Origin: Bacillota bacterium
GTDB taxonomy: Bacteria > Bacillota > Clostridia > Acetivibrionales > DSM-1351
Length of the DNA: 14,931 nt
Assembly: GCA_023409265.1 (NCBI GenBank)
Contig: JAEYHZ010000005.1
Span: 1 to 14,931 of the forward strand
Direction: 5' to 3'
A program made the position numbers and the translations under genes. Within the stretch, counting starts at the first letter, position 1. The number at the start of each line of letters is the position of its first letter. Positions 13,179-14,931 of the stretch are shown here, piece by piece. The notes below the pieces were generated by a model, which was given only the letters and a program-made list of their open reading frames with translations, was not told the origin of the DNA and ran no database searches.

Positions 13179-13916
13179 ATGGAACAACTGAATTTAAATT
13201 TGGATGAAGCAGAACTGTTTTTGCGCTATATTGATTCAAAGGATGTTAGTTACAGAAATGCCATTGTATCAAAGTACATAAATTTAGCTGATTTTTTATC
13301 CAGGAAATTTATCAACCGGGGCGTTGATTATGATGACATTTATCAGGTTGCGTGTATGGCACTTATTAAAGCTGTGGACAGATTTAGTCCGGATAAGGGA
13401 GTTAAATTTGTAAGTTTTGCAACACCTACAATATTGGGAGAAATAAAAAGATTTTTCAGGGATAAGAGTACTGCAATAAAGATACCAAGAAGGCTTTATG
13501 AAGCCAGGCAGGGTCTCAATAAAGCAAGGGATGAATTGACCCAGGAATTGAAAAGAGTTCCAAGAGCTGATGAAATAGCCGCGTATATGGGTATAAGCGT
13601 TGAAACAGTTCTCGAAATAATAGAAGCAGGAAGTTCAAATGTTATTAAATCCCTGGATCAAAACGTATACCAGGATAATGATTCCGACTTAAGCGATACG
13701 CTTGGGTATGACGAAAAGACATACGAAAAAATAGAAAATAGAGATTTTATTGAAAAGACGCTTAAATCCTTTGGCGAAGTTGAGAGAGAATTTATTACTT
13801 TAAGATATATAAAAAATCTCACTCAGAAACAAATTGCCGAAAAGTTTGGAGTATCCCAAATGTACATATCTCGTATGGAAAAGAAAATTCTGGACAGATT
13901 TCGTACTTTACTATAA
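13179..13916 (+). CDS. SigB/SigF-family RNA polymerase sigma factor, SigB-like
   Basis: Alternative sigma factor of 245 residues in the SigB/F/G group. Region 2 (about 29-100) contains DYDDIYQVACMALIKAVDRF and FVSFATPTILGEIKRFFRDK. Region 3 (about 105-185) has RVPRADEIAAYMGIS. Region 4 (about 190-243) ends with the helix-turn-helix LTQKQIAEKFGVSQMYISRM. KIPRRLYE after region 2 resembles SigB (VPRRIKE) more than sporulation SigF. SigB-like promoter sequences on either side agree. ATG 13179 uses GGAG (13166-13169), inside the end of the preceding gene, implying tight coupling with the RsbW-like protein. Which stress or condition activates it cannot be told from the sequence. Confidence 0.93.
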   Translation: MEQLNLNLDEAELFLRYIDSKDVSYRNAIVSKYINLADFLSRKFINRGVDYDDIYQVACMALIKAVDRFSPDKGVKFVSFATPTILGEIKRFFRDKSTAIKIPRRLYEARQGLNKARDELTQELKRVPRADEIAAYMGISVETVLEIIEAGSSNVIKSLDQNVYQDNDSDLSDTLGYDEKTYEKIENRDFIEKTLKSFGEVEREFITLRYIKNLTQKQIAEKFGVSQMYISRMEKKILDRFRTLL

Positions 13917-13918
13917 TT

Positions 13919-13957
13919 TTAATACCTTTGTTTATCTCGTTAAATTGTGGGTATTAA
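13919..13957 (+). terminator. Weak hairpin after the sigma gene
   Basis: TTAATACC (13919-13926) pairs perfectly with GGTATTAA (13950-13957) across a 23-nt loop. The following sequence has no clean T-run, so at most it attenuates readthrough into the downstream gene. Its right arm coincides with a SigB-like -10 element. Confidence 0.5.
13930..13954 (+). promoter_or_regulatory. SigB-like promoter before the second RsbW-like gene
   Basis: GTTTAT (13930-13935), 13-nt spacer, GGGTAT (13949-13954): 5 of 6 and 6 of 6 matches to the SigB consensus with allowed spacing. It lies 36 bp before GTG 13990 and would give sigma-dependent expression of the downstream ATPase, a possible negative-feedback arrangement. 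Confidence 0.6.
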
Positions 13958-13989
13958 TATTATTATTCTAGACTAGGTAGGTGTAATTT

Positions 13990-14412
13990 GTGAAAGCCGT
14001 AACTTATGCCATAAAGCATGATATAAAAGGCCTTGCTTGTTCGATAAACACTGTACTAAGTGCTATAAAGACCAAGCATTTAGTTAGTGAAGATACTTTA
14101 TTTGAGATAAAGGTTGTTCTCAATGAATTGATTGTAAATGCTATTTGCCATGGAGGTCCATGTGAAGAAAATAGGGGGGCATTTGTTACAATTAAAATAA
14201 TTAATGATTCATACCTGTATCTAAGCGTTAAAGATGAGGGTTGTGGTTTTGATCATAAAATTAACATTGATAAATTAGATAAGTACGTTGAAGAAAAAAA
14301 TATGGCATATTGTGAACATGGAAGAGGCCTGATAATCGTTGACCAGCTCTGTGATAAGGTTAAATTCAATAAATGCGGTAATAAGGTATCAATAATTAAG
14401 AGTTTGGAATGA
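13990..14412 (+). CDS. Second RsbW-like anti-sigma ATPase/kinase with intact ATP site
   Basis: A 140-residue HATPase_c protein of the RsbW/BtrW type. The Bergerat motifs are intact: N-box NELIVNAICHG (45-55), G1 box DEGCGF (82-87), G2 HGRGLIIVDQL (110-120). Many of this family phosphorylate STAS partners and hold sigma factors. The GTG start at 13990 follows AGGTAGGTG (13975-13983). It lies 73 bp after the sigma gene, behind a SigB-like promoter and a weak hairpin. Given the degenerate RsbW-like protein two genes upstream, this may be the active kinase of the module. That is inference, and it could instead serve another sigma or partner. A strong terminator closes the cluster. Confidence 0.88.
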   Translation: MKAVTYAIKHDIKGLACSINTVLSAIKTKHLVSEDTLFEIKVVLNELIVNAICHGGPCEENRGAFVTIKIINDSYLYLSVKDEGCGFDHKINIDKLDKYVEEKNMAYCEHGRGLIIVDQLCDKVKFNKCGNKVSIIKSLE

Positions 14413-14425
14413 TGCTTGGATATTA

Positions 14426-14466
14426 AAAGATTAGCAGATAATAAACTGCTGATCTTTATTTTATTG
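14426..14466 (+). terminator. Intrinsic terminator of the SigB-type cluster
   Basis: AAAGATTAGCAG (14426-14437) pairs with CTGCTGATCTTT (14446-14457), 12 bp with one G-U pair and an 8-nt loop, followed by a T-rich tail. Confidence 0.9.
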
Positions 14467-14593
14467 TCAGTATTTTATTTTCCGTAAAAGTATTAAATCC
14501 TAAGAAAACTGTAGAACTTATTAGAACACTCGAATAATAATGATATATTTCCTGATAATTGCCCAAAATCACAAATTAATAGTCAGTTTACCC

Positions 14594-14623
14594 TTGACAA
14601 TAAAAACGGGATTGTGTTAGTAT
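14594..14623 (+). promoter_or_regulatory. rRNA operon promoter P1 (candidate)
   Basis: TTGACA (14594-14599) with TAGTAT (14618-14623) at 18-nt spacing. The -35 is perfect and the -10 moderate. It is the upstream member of a tandem pair before an rRNA-type leader. Between the preceding terminator and this site (14467-14593) I see only AT-rich spacer. Confidence 0.65.
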
Positions 14624-14709
14624 ATATAAGCCGTCGCTAATACGGACAACATAACATTAGAAATCCAAAGGCTGTTCCAAATAGCCCGAAAGAAATTTTG
14701 AAAAAAGTG

Positions 14710-14738
14710 TTGACACCGAATAAACGACGTGATACAAT
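14710..14738 (+). promoter_or_regulatory. rRNA operon promoter P2
   Basis: TTGACA (14710-14715), 17-nt spacer, TACAAT (14733-14738), near consensus, with a likely start near 14745. Tandem sigma-A promoters before an rRNA leader are the usual Firmicutes arrangement for growth-rate control. Confidence 0.85.
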
Positions 14739-14744
14739 GACTAA

Positions 14745-14931
14745 GCTGCCTGCGACGAGCGGCCAGCGAAAAACCTTGAAAAGCTGATGCAACAACGCTT
14801 TAGGGGTTCAAGATATAGTATCTTGAAATGGACTTTGAAAAGTAAACAGTGACAAATACATGCAAATGTAAGTAAAGGACTCTTTAAAATTCCAGAATCC
14901 ATTGGATTCTAAAAATGAGTAACTTGCGAAC
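14745..14931 (+). other. 5' leader of an rRNA operon (16S gene lies beyond the window)
   Basis: The stretch after P2 has no open frame but contains CTTTGAAAAGTAAACAGTGAC (14833-14853). This resembles the CTTTGAAAACTAAACA motif found in Bacillus rRNA leaders and spacers. Hairpins CAAGATA (14809-14815)/TATCTTG (14819-14825) and AGAATCC (14894-14900)/GGATTCT (14904-14910) flank it and may belong to antitermination or processing structures. No mature 16S start is reached, so the identity is inferred from promoter pair plus leader motif. Confidence 0.7.

Noticed and set aside
12392..13916. The sporulation operon spoIIAA-spoIIAB-sigF
   Set aside because: The sigma's region 2-3 junction (KIPRRLYE) is SigB-like, the flanking promoters fit the SigB consensus, and the kinase-like protein lacks the intact ATP site expected of SpoIIAB.
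14586..14613. SigB-like site GTTTAC-16-GGGATT before the rRNA promoters
   Set aside because: The spacing is too long and the -10 departs from GGGTAT; it overlaps a better sigma-A promoter and is probably chance.
1..14931. CRISPR arrays, insertion sequences, tRNA genes or prophage genes
   Set aside because: No spaced direct repeats, transposase, integrase or tRNA cloverleaf could be found on either strand.

Overview
The window is AT-rich, and every convincing gene lies on the + strand with strong Shine-Dalgarno sites. Its CIRCE-controlled groESL, SigB/RsbW-type genes and rRNA leader point to a Gram-positive anaerobe of the Clostridia. The gene content and protein style suggest a cellulolytic Ruminiclostridium-like species. 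That placement is inference from protein character, not a database result.

Layout. (1) Positions 1-2397 hold the distal end of a histidine operon: hisA, hisF and a fused hisIE, preceded by a compact structured intergenic element (1-95). (2) A TPR-repeat protein of unknown role follows (2398-3813). (3) A CIRCE element and groES-groEL follow (4007-6094), closed by a strong terminator. (4) A small two-pass membrane protein with its own promoter and terminator (6224-6885). (5) An IMP dehydrogenase (6987-8492) that looks strikingly like the Tritrichomonas foetus enzyme. (6) A 523-bp gap with a consensus sigma-A promoter, a long leader containing a second copy of the structured element, and then greA. 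(7) A 339-bp gap with a promoter, a terminator and a different structured segment, then lysS and a membrane protein with a degenerate J-like domain. (8) A SigB-type partner-switching cluster: an RsbV-like antagonist, a degenerate RsbW-like protein, the sigma factor, and a second, intact RsbW-like ATPase. Two SigB-like promoters sit in its intergenic gaps. (9) Positions 14413-14931 contain a terminator, two tandem rRNA-type promoters and the 5' leader of an rRNA operon whose 16S gene begins beyond the window.

Most genes are housekeeping: histidine and guanine nucleotide synthesis, protein folding, transcript cleavage and lysyl-tRNA charging. The less ordinary content is in the gaps and the sigma cluster. 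Two related RNA-like elements (1-95 and about 8843-8941) share an internal-loop sequence although their helices differ, and their G-U pairs favour the + strand. The sigma cluster pairs an RsbW-like protein that has lost key ATP-binding residues with an intact ATPase downstream, and it has GTTTAY-N13/14-GGGTAY promoter-like sites overlapping hairpins at both internal junctions.
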